Assembly (NCBI GenBank): GCA_019054805.1
Contig: JAHQIY010000001.1
Coordinates: 1,550,001 to 1,614,000, forward strand
Direction: 5' to 3'
Length of the DNA stretch: 64,000 bases
Origin: Brachionus manjavacas
Lineage: Eukaryota; Rotifera; Eurotatoria; Ploima; Brachionidae
Below the pieces are notes generated by a model. It did not search any database and was not told the origin of the DNA. It saw nothing but the letters and a program-made list of their open reading frames with translations. Of the stretch, positions 11,099 through 22,117 are shown one piece after another. Both the position numbers and the translations under genes were made by a program. Position 1 is the stretch's first letter; the number at the start of each line of letters is the position of its first letter.

Positions 11099-11394
11099 TT
11101 TGGTGATAGCGGTTAAGTTTCAATTGGTATCCGTTCCATTCCTATTGTGTTTGTTCCATTCCTAGTGTTTTGTATCCATTGGTGGTGTATCCTTGGTTGT
11201 TCAAAAATTTTGTGGTTGCTGTACTATTTGATAAGCTTAGTGAATTTGAATTGTGTTAAGCTTAATTGTTTAATTTGTGTAATGGATTTATTATTATTAT
11301 TATTATTATTTATTCATAAAATTACGCCAGACTTGGCGATGTTAAAAATAAAATAAAATTAAATACATGGATTTTTGTACTGTTAGTTAACGTA

Positions 11395-12699
11395 ATGGAT
11401 TTAACCAAGAATTTGGCTGCTCTTCGTTTTGATGGAAGTGGTGACGTTGATGAATTTGTTGAATTTTTCAAACTTCAAGCTTTAGTTTCTGGTTGGGATG
11501 AAGCAAGACAATGTCAAATTTTACCATTATGTTTAAGAGGTAAAGCTAAAGAATCGTATTCAACGCTTACAGTTGAAGAAAAGAGGAAAATTGAGACGTG
11601 TTTAAAGAATTTGGAACAAAGTTGTACTAAAACAACTGAGAGATACTTGAAAGAGTTTAGAGAGAGACGTATAAAATCAAACGAATCTCCTGCTAATTTT
11701 GCATCCGAATTATCACGACTGCTAAAAAAGGCATGGCCTGATGTTCCAGATGAACAACGTAAATCAACAGTAAGAACACATTTTTTAGAAAATATGCCGC
11801 TTCATTTACGTTCCATGGCAAAGTTTTCAGACAAACCGTGGGCTGATTTAGTTAAACTATTAGATGGACTGCACAAGATATTTATTTTAACGAGCCGAAG
11901 TTGAAAAAAGAACCTGAATTTAAATATGAGCCGGATGGTGAAATAAATATTGTGAAATTTAACAATAAGTTCAACAAAAACAAAAAATACAAATTTAATG
12001 GAGAATGTAATTATTGTTCAAAATTTGGTCATAAAGCTGCTGATTGTTTTAAACGAAAAAAAAGAGAAGAACAAGATGGGTCTAAGAAATTCAATAATAA
12101 GCATGAACGAGGTAGTGATAAAAAAGAAACAATTAAATCTTATGGTATTACAGCGTCTAAAGATGATGTATCGTCTAGTGAGGATGAGCTTGAAGGTCTT
12201 TTTAATAATTCATTAAAGATAAACACCTTACAACTTGAGCTAAACAAGGTTAATTTAATCAAAATGGATGTAAAAATGTGTTTATTTGGTACTGGTAATA
12301 ATGATGTGTTTGGATTGAAGGTTTTAGTCGATAGTGGAGCTTCTCATTCATTTATAAAGATGGATGCGTTACCGAAAAATGTACAAGAGTTGGTCCTCGA
12401 TGGTAAAAATCCGCTTGGCTTAGCTAAGAAAAAATACAAATTGGAAACAGCTACTAATAAGACAATGATTGATTGTTTTATTGGTAGAGTAAACTTAAGA
12501 ATTAGTAATTGGGTTGGTGACCATGTTTTCATAATTTCAAACGATATTGAATCAGAAAATTCAATTTTGGGACGTGACTTTCTAATAATCCAAAAAGTGG
12601 TAGTTGATCATTTTGATGACAAAATTTACATAAGATCCAAATCTAAATGCGATTTTAGTAGTTGTCAAAAGGGTAAGGTTGCTCAACTACTAAAATTAG
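11395..12699 (+). pseudogene. Truncated LTR-retrotransposon gag-protease
   Basis: The first frame (11395-11904, 169 aa) is a capsid-type gag domain. Near 11875 the reading continues in another frame to 12818, with a one-base shift that may be a mutation or a recoding site. The second frame has one CCHC zinc knuckle (CNYCSKFGHKAADC) in a Lys-rich region. It then has an aspartic protease with VLVDSGASHSF and the second-half motif ILGRDFLII. This order fits a Ty3/gypsy-like element. Reverse transcriptase, RNase H and integrase are absent: from about 12700 the sequence becomes the right half of the palindromic repeat seen at 10464, and the frame reads on into it. The element is defective. Confidence 0.85.
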
Positions 12700-12947
12700 C
12701 TAAAGTTAGCCTTTTTTTTCAAAAATTTACCGAAATTTACGTAAATTTTGATCAAAAAATTCAATCAAATTTTAATTTTTTTCCTTTTTTTAAAATTCAA
12801 AAAAATTTTTTTTTATGAAAATCGTTTTTTTTCGTGAAATGGATTTTGGATTTTTTTTTCACTGAATTTTATAATAATTATCGGCAATTTACTGTTACTT
12901 TAAAAACTGCATTATAAATCTGAGTGAAATTCTCAAAATTGTACTAT
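12700..12947. repeat. Direct repeat of 10464-10705
   Basis: From GTTAGCCTTTTTTTTC to GTACTATT the sequence is nearly identical to 10464-10707, with only a few substitutions and small homopolymer changes. It truncates the gag-protease frame. GTTAGCC lies at the junction in both contexts. Confidence 0.8.
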
Positions 12948-13049
12948 TCATTCAAAATAGCCTGATTTGATAAATTTTTCTAAAATTCTTTAATTAGTAT
13001 TTGACTTAATTTTTTGGGGGTGAAAAATTTAATTTTTTTATGATGACAA

Positions 13050-13665
13050 ACATAACTAAAAGTGGTGACTAATTTAATCTATTTTACCTTACAATAAAAA
13101 ACTAATTTTTCTGACAAAAATACTAAACGACTGACAAATATATATATATTAAGATGACTATTTAATAATTTTGCACTGACAAAATTTTATTCATTTTTAT
13201 TTTATATTATTTTAGTTCTAATTAAGCTATTAAGGTGGACTTGAGTGGAAATCTAAAGTAATGACCCTATGCTTCACAAGGAGTGAATAAGGATAAAAAA
13301 AAGAAAAGCTATTTAGTAATTTAGTTCTCTAAGATTGTAAGGAATGAACTAAAATTGTGACGTTTTCTCATAGTTGACTCTAGCTTGATGATGAGATTAG
13401 GACAAAACGGTTTGTCTTAATCGTCTGGAGCTTCCTTCCGATTTTGGTGCTATAGTTCAAGATTTTGATTTTTATTGTGACCTCAAAATAATTAATTTTA
13501 TTTGTTGTAAAAATAATTAATTAGTCAGAAAGTATTTTTGTCACTCAAATCATTATTTTATTAGTCAATTAATTTATTTGTCATCATATGTAGTTTTTTT
13601 GTCGTAGATCTAGTCTTTTTTGTCAGTAAAATTTAATTTTTTTTGTCAGTCCATTATTTGATGGC
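13050..13665. repeat. Element with inverted arrays of TGACAAA motifs
   Basis: The left part (13050-13190) contains repeated CTGACAAA/GATGACAAA on the plus strand. The right part (13530-13660) contains the complement TTTGTCA/TTTTGTCAGT several times. The centre (13230-13450) is less AT-rich and includes a GTGGAAATC...GGAGTGAA block that resembles 54710-54770. The organisation parallels the MULE ends at 19771-21590, so this may be a non-autonomous relative. No terminal duplication was confirmed. Confidence 0.45.
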
Positions 13666-13699
13666 CTTAGTATTTTTTTATTTTTTTTTGTTTATTTCA

Positions 13700-15160
13700 A
13701 GGTTAAACAACAGTTCAGAGCCCAAGCCATGAAGACCGATTGACACTTCATTTATTTAATTTTATAAAATAATTATTACAAATTAAAAATAAAAATTTAT
13801 GAATTTGTTTAAAAAAAAATATTTAATAAAGCAAAACATTTAAATATTTAAATTAAATTTTTTGAATTTTTCTATAAATTCTGTAAAAATCAAATTAATA
13901 TAGAAAGCTTGAATGTTGAAAACTTAAACATTGATCTCTTGATCACAAAGCTGTTCATCAATCTTGTATAAAAATATTCAAAGGTTTTTTCACCATTAGC
14001 CGCTTTTGACATTGGTTCAATCAGATTGTCATTTTTCCTTTTATTATATTTTGAATTCCTTGAGTCATTTTTATTTTATTCTTAAATTTTCTGACGAATT
14101 ATGGAAAAAAAGAAGCGTTTTAAAAGCAAAAGATAACATTTTATCAAGAATTCTATGCTGAAAAGCAAATAACCTATTTTTTCAAGAAAATTATTTGTAT
14201 AATTGAAGTTATCAACTTCAAATTTAAATTCAAATAATTTAGAAAAATTTTTATAAAAATTTGAATGAAAATTTTTTCAGCAATACTATCATTCCTTGCT
14301 ATTTAAAAGATGTGAAAATATGCACTCTCAAGCAGACCATTTTGCTAAATTTAAATAGATTTTTAAAAATAAAGGATCAAAATTTATTCCGAGTTTAAAA
14401 ACATAAAAAGGAAAGTATTTTGGGGGATTTTTATCGTCAGTATTTAGTCCAAACAATGATTTTATAAACTCGGAAAAAGTAAGGGAAATAATTGATTCAA
14501 CCTTAATTTTTTCGAAGCAAATATAAAGAGCTTTCTTAAAGAATCAATCACCATTAATGAATTGATTTTAAAAAAACTGAGGGATGATTTTATTATTGAA
14601 TTAATCGAATTTTTGGCTGCTTTTTTTAAGAAATTTTTTGGCGTGTGAAAATGCTTATGTTTTCACGCCGAAAAACGCTAATTTTATAACTTCAAATTTT
14701 GAGAAAAACCTCTAAAAATACTTTTTTTTTTACTCGTGTACAGGTCTTTTTTTAAAGAATTTTATAAATACACAACTAGTGAATAAGCTTCATCTGCTGA
14801 TTTCTAAAAGAGTATCTGAATTTTCAAAGTCTGAGTTGTACTCGAGAGTTAGGTTTCATACAAGAATTTCGGAAAAACAGTTTTTGCATTCCTGCTACCA
14901 TTTTAGATTCCAGACCATCATAAGACCATTGTGAAAATTGATTGAGATCAAAATTTTATTCTCAGAAAAGAAAGAACTACCAAGCAGTGCACTAAATGCA
15001 ACAGGAGACTAATCAGAAATTTGAAAAGATTTAAATTTATGAATCAATCTTAAGTCAGATAAATATTAGAATATTATAATAATTTTTAACTAATGCCTCA
15101 TTTCAAGGTTAATGAAAAAATATAAAAACAAAGAAAAATACACATTTTATTTTCTCAAAT
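13700..15160. other. Gene-free stretch
   Basis: No coding region or clear repeat. A small stem-loop at 14640-14669 pairs GGCGTG.GAAAA with TTTTCACGCC. From about 15160 to 15252 the sequence matches the region upstream of the inverted paralogue at 9818-9915. Confidence 0.55.
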
Positions 15161-15252
15161 CATACGGAATGAATTAGAGTAAATTAAAAAAATTCTTTTT
15201 AAATTTTAGGATAAAAATCTGATTCATTTTTTTCTCCTTAGCAGTTTTAACA

Positions 15253-16968
15253 ATGAAAAATTTAATTTTGAATTTTTTGATTCTTGTTTTGATGAATTGG
15301 GAGACATTGGCTACAAACGATGTTGTCTTTGATTTAGCTGATATAACTCTTGAATATGAAGATGGAAAAAAAATTGTGTTGTTGGAAGCTTACAAAACAG
15401 CTAGCAATGATCGAATAATTGAAAGCAATGATCATGAGAAATACTCTCAATTGAACTGGGTCTCAATTGGGAATCCGACCATTTCCAAAATTTTACCTCA
15501 AGCAGAAATATTCAATTTTAGACCAGATGGATTTGACTTTTTTGTTGAGCTTTTAAACAAAGAAAATAAGAAAAAATTAGTTGAAGCCATCCATAAAAAG
15601 TACAATATATCCGTCTCTGTTGATCAAATATTAACTCTAAAGCCAGGCAGATTTGAATGCCAAATAGAATTGTATAATAATGGACACAAACTCTTCTTAA
15701 ATGGTAAAGCAGCAGACTTGTTCACCTTCCCTTTGCGAGTAACATTTCCTTATCCTGATACCAATTTGGCAATTGAACGCAAAGCTTTGGCGAAAAGACT
15801 AAAAAAAGATAATTATGATCCCGATTTGGAAATAAAGTGTGAGGTTTATTCCCAAGGCCAAGCCTATCGAGAAAACACACTTATTTTATCGTCAAAGCAA
15901 ATGAATCAGCTGAATTTAGTCGATGACATATTTGGTCCTAAATCAGAAGTGCTCATCACCAGGAACCAACTAAATAGACTGTCACAGGAACTTTATCAAA
16001 GATTAAATATCATTGAAGAATATCAAATAGCAGAGAAAGAATTTGAGCAAGGTTTTATCACAGAATTTCTAAAACAAACAGCTGTATTTATTAATAAATA
16101 TACTTCTTTTGATATGGCTTTGTCTCAATTGTCTTCATTTAATCTAGCCGAAGATCTAAAGCCTGATGTAATCAAAGAAGAATTGAGTAAGACTTTTGTT
16201 TTGAAAAAACGAGGTTCAAAAGATTTTGTAGCACTAAATGACAATATGTCAAAAAAATCTTACGATAATTCTTCAATGAATTTTGGTTTGTCAGGCTCTG
16301 CTAAATTTCCAGCAATTGAAATAAGTGCTTCTGTTGACTTTGCAAAATCTAAGGCCAAAGATTGGGAAAACTCGGATTCAACCTATTCGGAACAACTAAA
16401 AGATCTCAACAATTTTGATCAAAATGATGTTGAATGGGTGAAAAAAGGTAGAATGATTGTACCGCGAAGATTAAAAGTATCCAAATTGGTCAGGTCTGAG
16501 TTGAACAATGATCTAAAGTTTTCTCGCATTAGACGCGAATATTATGATGCTCCTTTTAGCCGCGTTTTTTCATTCAGAACCAAATTATTTGATGAAATTA
16601 ATGCGAGTGACAGAAACCTTCTTGAAAGAACTCAATCTATTGTAAAATCTAATTATTTTGAAAAAGCTAAATCAATCATTGAAAACGATTTTGATTCAAT
16701 TTTAAAAATTCAAAAAGGTAAATGGACGGTCTCTTTTGCTAACAGAACCAATACTTTGACAGCAAATTTCACCGGGTTTAAAAATACACCAAAAGTTTTA
16801 TATTCAATTGATATGTATGGGCCGATTGAATCTTATGAAATTCTGGATGAAAAAATTACCAATTCTTCAATTGAATGCAAATTGGATTTGAACATTTATG
16901 AAGTGAATGAAGAGATTAATGATATTGAAAATTTTCTTGAGATTGAATGGTTCGCTCTTGGCTCTTAG
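15253..16968 (+). CDS. Secreted ~571-aa family protein, copy 2 (H-type-lectin-like C-terminus, tentative)
   Basis: An intact 571-residue frame with signal peptide MKNLILNFLILVLMNWETLA. It is the inverted partner of 8102-9817: near-identity over ~200 residues and the 5' flank, moderate similarity to about residue 330, then divergence. Blocks shared with copy 3 include LSSKQMNQLNLVDDIFGPKS (~216-235) and a VEWVKKG...VPRRLKVSKL segment followed by RIRREYYDAPFSRVFSF. The last ~80 residues carry GKWTVSFANRT, the TPKVLYSID strand, an ITNSSIECKLDL strand and the terminal LEIEWFALGS. That spacing is typical of H-type lectin domains (Helix pomatia agglutinin type) that bind GalNAc-like sugars. The sugar-binding role is inference. 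Confidence 0.87.
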   Translation: MKNLILNFLILVLMNWETLATNDVVFDLADITLEYEDGKKIVLLEAYKTASNDRIIESNDHEKYSQLNWVSIGNPTISKILPQAEIFNFRPDGFDFFVELLNKENKKKLVEAIHKKYNISVSVDQILTLKPGRFECQIELYNNGHKLFLNGKAADLFTFPLRVTFPYPDTNLAIERKALAKRLKKDNYDPDLEIKCEVYSQGQAYRENTLILSSKQMNQLNLVDDIFGPKSEVLITRNQLNRLSQELYQRLNIIEEYQIAEKEFEQGFITEFLKQTAVFINKYTSFDMALSQLSSFNLAEDLKPDVIKEELSKTFVLKKRGSKDFVALNDNMSKKSYDNSSMNFGLSGSAKFPAIEISASVDFAKSKAKDWENSDSTYSEQLKDLNNFDQNDVEWVKKGRMIVPRRLKVSKLVRSELNNDLKFSRIRREYYDAPFSRVFSFRTKLFDEINASDRNLLERTQSIVKSNYFEKAKSIIENDFDSILKIQKGKWTVSFANRTNTLTANFTGFKNTPKVLYSIDMYGPIESYEILDEKITNSSIECKLDLNIYEVNEEINDIENFLEIEWFALGS

Positions 16969-17107
16969 CTCCAGATCAGTTGAAATAACTATGATTTAAT
17001 TTTTTTTTTAAATAATTTTAATTAGAAAAAATAAAAAAAATAAAATTTTTTTATGTTACTTATAGATTAACAATCTAAATAATGAATAAAAGAAAATTAA
17101 CTTAAAG

Positions 17108-18478
17108 ATTATTTACAACATCTACACAAATCATCGAATCGAACCTCATCGAATCTCTGGACATAATAACTGAAACATTAAATAGAGGATTTGCTATTGA
17201 TATGGTATTTCTAGATTTGATGAAGGCTTTCGATATGATACCCCACTCAGGATTGATACATAAACTTAAGGCGTATGGTTTCCAAGGACGACTACTCGAA
17301 TGGTTAAAATCCTTTCTTACAAATAGGAGACAAAGAGTTGTCCTAGGAGAGTCAGCATCAATGTGGAAGGATGTCCTCAGTGAAGTCCCCCAGAGTTCGG
17401 TTCTGGGTCCCCTACTGTTCATTGTATTCATTAATGACCTTCCTGATGGTTTAAAGCATCTTTGTAAGCTTTTTGCGGACGATAGCAAGCTAATGGCTAT
17501 CATAAGGAACGTTTCAGACCAAGAAAAGCTCCAAAAAGACTTGAACGAGTTACTTAAATGGACTGTGGATTGGAAAATGAAATTTAACTTCGACAAATGT
17601 AAGGTCATGCATTTTGGAAATTCTAAGATCCATCGAAACCGTGAGTACACGTTTGAAGCAGATGATAATTCGAAACAGAACACATATGTCCTCACAAACA
17701 CATCGACTGAAAGAGACCTCGGCATAATACTGAAAGATAATCTCAAATGGGACGATCACATTAAGAATGTCACTTTAAAAGCAAATAATGTCTTGGGTAG
17801 ACTCAAAAGATCGTTTACTAAATGGAATGTGCAAACATTCAAAATTTTATACACATCACATATTCGCCCATTACTCGAGTATGCTGCTCCAGCATGGAAC
17901 CCTCATAAAAAACAAGACATTAAGCTCCTCGGAAAGGTCCAAAGAAGAGCTACTAAGAGTGTTCCGCAACTAAGAAACAAATCATATCAAGAGAGATTAG
18001 CATCACTTAACCTGACGACATTAGAAGAAAGGAGGGAAAGAGGGGACATCATCCAACTCTACAAATTCAAAAACAACTTTAATCAAGTATGTTGGTATCA
18101 TCCAATAGCCAATGTACCTGCATCTGAAAACATGGGACCTGCTGGCTCAACCAGATTATCACGGAAGAGACTATACAGGCAATTTGTTAAAAACTGCTCA
18201 CCGAGAGACAACTTCTTTTCCAATAGAACAGTACCCCTATGAAATGAGCTACCACCAGAAGTTACGAGTGCACCAACAGTGAACGCATTTAAAAATAGAT
18301 ATGATGATTTCAAATCAAACTAATACTTTTAATTTTATCTTTATTTTTCATTTCTTGAATTTATATTTAAAACTTGTTGTTAAATCACACTACTTATCTG
18401 CCATAGCCATGTACTTGAGGTACCTAGCTCCGCGGTTTAAAACCCGTTGCAGATTAACTTATAATAATAATAATAAAA
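17108..18478 (+). mobile_element. 5'-truncated LINE (reverse-transcriptase part)
   Basis: The open part at 17202-18242 encodes the reverse-transcriptase core. It has VFLDLMKAFDMIPHSGL, then NRRQRVVLGE, then [11 protein letters not shown] (canonical Gly replaced by Ser), and the active site LFADDSK. The C-terminal LINE domain follows (YAAPAWNPHKKQDI, then ERRERGDIIQLYK). Coding similarity starts abruptly at about 17108 inside the domain, a typical 5' truncation. A TGA at 18240-18242 replaces the usual Trp codon, and the frame then continues to TAA at 18321-18323. The element ends in a TAA-type microsatellite near 18460-18478. It resembles CR1/Jockey-group LINEs and is inactive. Confidence 0.9.
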
Positions 18479-19170
18479 CTCATCTAAACTAAATAAAAAT
18501 TACATCTCAATTGAAATTTGATAAAATAAAAATAACATTAAAAGAAAAATATGGCTACAAATCTAAAGCAGCCTTAGCTCGTCACAAATAAAGCAAATAA
18601 AAAAAAAAAGGCATAAACATTCTATTAAAAAATTGAAAAAAGTAGTAAAGCAAAAAACTGCAAATACCACTGCAAACATATTCAAATGGTAATCAAAATG
18701 AAGAAAACAAATTTTGTTCAACTTGCTGTAGCTACAAAAAAATTTTTTGTTCTCGATACAACTCAGAAAAATAATATTTTTTTTAATTTTATTAGATTAG
18801 ATTTTTTTTAATAGATTAATTTCTATTAAAATTAGCGGTGAGAAAAATGATGCACCTAATGTAAAATAAATTGAAAAAAGGAATAGTAAAAATAAAGAAG
18901 AAAATAAAATCAGTACATTGAAATAAGAAATTACAGACAGAAAAAATTACATTCTTTTTTAATAAACTTATCTGTTAGATCAATTAGTTTTATGTCCGTT
19001 TAAAATTTTTATTTATTTATCAATTTTAAATTATTTCTTCTGTTATAATTGTTCTATCTATTCAACATTTTTTTATTGTTTAGTTAAATTTAGATGCTAA
19101 TTCAAAAAATCTTTATTTAGTAGGAGAAATAGTTAGTAGTTCCTGTGGTATTGTGATTTATACCAGCGCA
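18479..19170. other. Gene-free AT-rich stretch
   Basis: No gene. It probably includes the 3' untranslated tail of the minus-strand LINE whose coding end is at 19194. Confidence 0.5.
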
Positions 19171-19770
19171 AGATTTTCGTTTAGCCATTAAGGCTATCGC
19201 AGTCTTAATGAATTAAGTTTGAGTATTTCGTTATCAATTTGCGCCTTGAAATTGTTGAGTGTTCTAGCTGATATTGTTTCTTTTGGTAGCTTATTCCATG
19301 ATCCAACAACTTTGTTTGCATTAAATTTTGTATTAAATCTCCTCTTACTCGTTTTCGTTTACACATTTTCGATTAATCTGATGTCCGATTTTAATGAAGG
19401 TGCCCAATTACAGATTGCGTATTCCAAATGGGGTTTTACAAGTATAAAGATGTAAAGAGGAAAATATATCTTTTTATCAGGGTAAGTAAAGAGCTTTTGA
19501 TTTGTCCTAAGACTTTATTGGCTTTAAATACTACGAAAAAACATTGTTTTCTTCATTTAAGATCTCTTTTACGCTATTTAAGGGTATCTTTTAGATAGGG
19601 GGTTTCATTTTGCTGTTAATTACAATAAATGGGCTCTTTCTAAGTGTGTAACTTTGCATTTCGAAAGGTTTAGCTGTGCTTACCATTTCTCAGTACTGTC
19701 AACTAGTATGTTAAGGTCTTTATTTAAAATAGAGTTTGCAGATTCATGACTGCTTACAGCAATTATTTTT

Positions 19771-21590
19771 GAATCCGCCTTAATTCGGAAAACAATTTTC
19801 GACAAATGAAATTTTGACAAGTAAGTTTCGACAAAACAAATTTAAGAAAACTATTATTTCGACATAAGCTAATTTTTTTTCGACAAAATATAATTCGACA
19901 AAAAAAATTCGACAAGTTACATTACGACACAAAAAATATCACACTCATTTATAATTACAAATGGATGCTATCACGCAACAATTACAAAATTTAAGCTTAA
20001 ACATAATTACTTCTTCAAGAAAAAAGAAGAACGGTGAAGATAGCTATCTCTTAATAGATGATGACTTTTACGAATATAAAGTAGCTTACGAGGCACAAAG
20101 TGGAAAAATAACATGGCGATTCAACAGTGGCGAATTTCCTAATTGTGTAGGGTCAGTTTCAACAATTGGTCATAAGAGACCAATAAATGTTGTTAACAAA
20201 CATGAGCACAATAATACGGTTAAGACTAAAGTCAAAATTATTCAATCCGATATGAGAGCAATGTCAGCTACTCAACCTGATTGTAAACCACGCAAAATAA
20301 TATTTGAATGTCAAAAAAATGTTTCAGATGAAGTTGCAGCTGTCTTGCCTAGTTACAATGCTTCACGCCAGTTATGTTCACGAAATCGTGTAAACCCGTA
20401 TGATAAATACGAGATACCAGATGATATTAATTTTGTTTTACATGACGATTTTAAAGTATCTGAAAAAGGCGAATTATTTCTTATTTACGATGAAAAATAC
20501 AATGTTGACGATAGAATGTTAATTTTTTCCACTGAAAAAAACTTGCAAATTCTAAGTGAAAATAACCATTGGTTGTGTGATGGAACATTTGATGCAGCTC
20601 CAGACATATTTACACAATTGTTCAGTTTGCATGTTATTAAAAACGGTAAAAATTTGCCGCTTGTATATGGTTTATTTACTAACAAAAAACAAACAACTTA
20701 TATTCGATTTTTTAAATTTCTTAGCGAGAAAATAGCTTGTGGTCCTAAAAGCGTGTCTTGTGATTTTGAAGCTGGCATCATAAATTCAATCGAAGACATT
20801 TTTCCTGAAGCTGATATAGCTGGTTGCTTTTTTCATTTTAAAAAATCAATCTGGCGGAATATTCAAGATCGTGGTCTAGCTCCTAAGTATAATGATTTAA
20901 GCCTTGAAGAGAATTTAGTACGCAAGTATAGTAAAATGTTAGCATGCTTAGCTTTTGTTCCAGTTGAACATGTAATTGACGGTTTTGTTCAATTGCAGGG
21001 ATTAATCCCAAATGATTTAAAATGTTTATTTACTTACTTTGAAGAAAACTATATAGGGGCCAAAAAACGAACCAAAGTGTCGAGTAGAAAAGATCCGAGA
21101 TTTGATCGTGAATTATGGAATTGTTATACCAGAACTTGTTTAGGGCTTCCTAGAACAAATAATAATCTAGAAGGCTGGCATAACGCACTCCAATCAACTA
21201 TAAAATCTCATCCGCATCTTTTGAGTTTAATTACTAGTTTAAAATTAGAACAATGTAACACTAAAAATGAATATGTTAAGTTGTGTACTGGTCAAGTGAA
21301 CAAAAGAAAGCCGCTTTTTATAAAATTAGAAGATCAAATTGGTAAAATTGTATCGGATTTTTCACCAATGAAAATTATAGATTATTTGTACAATTTATCT
21401 TTATTAATTAAATATTAATTTTTTTGTCGAATGATGTCGAATTAAAACTTGTCGAATTTTTTTTTTGTCTAATTAATCACTTGTCGATAAATTACTTGTC
21501 TAAATAAAAACTTGTCTAAATTTACCTTTCTGAAATTTACTTGTCGAATTATAACCTTTCGAAAATTGTTTGTCGAGTTAATGAGATACC
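19771..21590 (+). mobile_element. Intact MULE DNA transposon
   Basis: A 1820-bp element flanked by ATTATTTTT at 19762-19770 and 21591-21599, a 9-bp target duplication. The ends are inverted repeats of about 32 bp that start with G and share the inner block AAACAATTTTCGA. Inside each end lies an array of TTCGACAA-like units, inverted relative to one another (19800-19930 and 21420-21575). The single gene at 19961-21418 is open throughout. The clean target duplication and open frame point to a fairly recent insertion. Confidence 0.87.
19961..21418 (+). CDS. MULE transposase with FLYWCH-like N-terminus
   Basis: A 485-residue uninterrupted protein. Residues ~45-90 fit a degenerate FLYWCH zinc finger (ITWRF, a Cys in PNCVGSV, then KHEHNN). 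Residues ~200-330 are the MULE DDE core: WLCDGTFDAAP carries the first Asp, SVSCDFEAG the second, and GCFFHFKKS is the conserved C-x-x-H that follows. The downstream NNNLEGWHNAL motif (~407) is typical of animal MULE transposases. It sits centrally between the inverted ends of the element, which supports autonomy. The enzyme would cut and paste the element in the nucleus. Confidence 0.92.
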   Translation: MDAITQQLQNLSLNIITSSRKKKNGEDSYLLIDDDFYEYKVAYEAQSGKITWRFNSGEFPNCVGSVSTIGHKRPINVVNKHEHNNTVKTKVKIIQSDMRAMSATQPDCKPRKIIFECQKNVSDEVAAVLPSYNASRQLCSRNRVNPYDKYEIPDDINFVLHDDFKVSEKGELFLIYDEKYNVDDRMLIFSTEKNLQILSENNHWLCDGTFDAAPDIFTQLFSLHVIKNGKNLPLVYGLFTNKKQTTYIRFFKFLSEKIACGPKSVSCDFEAGIINSIEDIFPEADIAGCFFHFKKSIWRNIQDRGLAPKYNDLSLEENLVRKYSKMLACLAFVPVEHVIDGFVQLQGLIPNDLKCLFTYFEENYIGAKKRTKVSSRKDPRFDRELWNCYTRTCLGLPRTNNNLEGWHNALQSTIKSHPHLLSLITSLKLEQCNTKNEYVKLCTGQVNKRKPLFIKLEDQIGKIVSDFSPMKIIDYLYNLSLLIKY

Positions 21591-22117
21591 ATTATTTTTA
21601 GATCATCATTATATGACAGACTTGGACATTTAAGACTTTTCAAATGATTTTCTATTCAGATTACGAAAAAATTTGGTACTAATACAGAACCTCGGGGAAC
21701 GCTACTTTCTCATTTAGATATATATTCACCAAGTACAACCCTCTGTTTCCGTCCAACTGAATTCCATAAGATAAGAGTTGCATGATTTTTGAAGCATAAG
21801 ACCTTGTTGTTTTTCACTAATAAATTTGTTTTCAAAAAAAAAATAAGAATTCTATATCAAAAAGTTCTGAAATGTTGAAACTTAATAGTTTAGGATCTAA
21901 ATTTAATAAAACAATACTTGTCTTTTTTTTTTTTTTGAAGTTTCCCTTTTAATTAGCCATTTGTCCACAAACGGCAAATTCTTAAATTTATTTTTCTTAT
22001 TTCACCAATACTGAACATAGGAAAACCGTTTCCGTATGTCATAAATATTCAATAAAGTAATTTTCCTTTTTTTATAGGCCTTTTTATAAACTGTTAAAAT
22101 TATTTTTAAATATAATT

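Larger units (their letters stand above)
19194..21836 (-). pseudogene. LINE remnant interrupted by a MULE
   Basis: On the minus strand, 21836-21600 reads ENKFISEKQQG and then RKQRVVLGE, followed by a degenerate active-site region (SLSYNDDLKI). After the MULE, 19761-19600 resumes with IIAVSSHESANSILNKDLNI and KCKVTHLERAH, and 19350-19194 encodes the C-terminal end (KVVGSWNKLPKETISARTLN) to a TAG stop. The part between the KSCNSYLME motif and RKQRVVLGE is missing, so there is also an internal deletion. Stops and shifts are scattered throughout. The LINE was there first; the MULE landed in it. Confidence 0.85.

Noticed and set aside
10707..12947. The ~245-bp direct repeats as the two LTRs of the gag element
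   Set aside because: They lack TG...CA ends, belong to the palindromic repeat family, and the left one lies outside the TG...CA segment that precedes the primer-binding-like site.
17102..17746. 214-codon minus-strand frame
   Set aside because: Exact shadow of the plus-strand reverse transcriptase; no independent motif.
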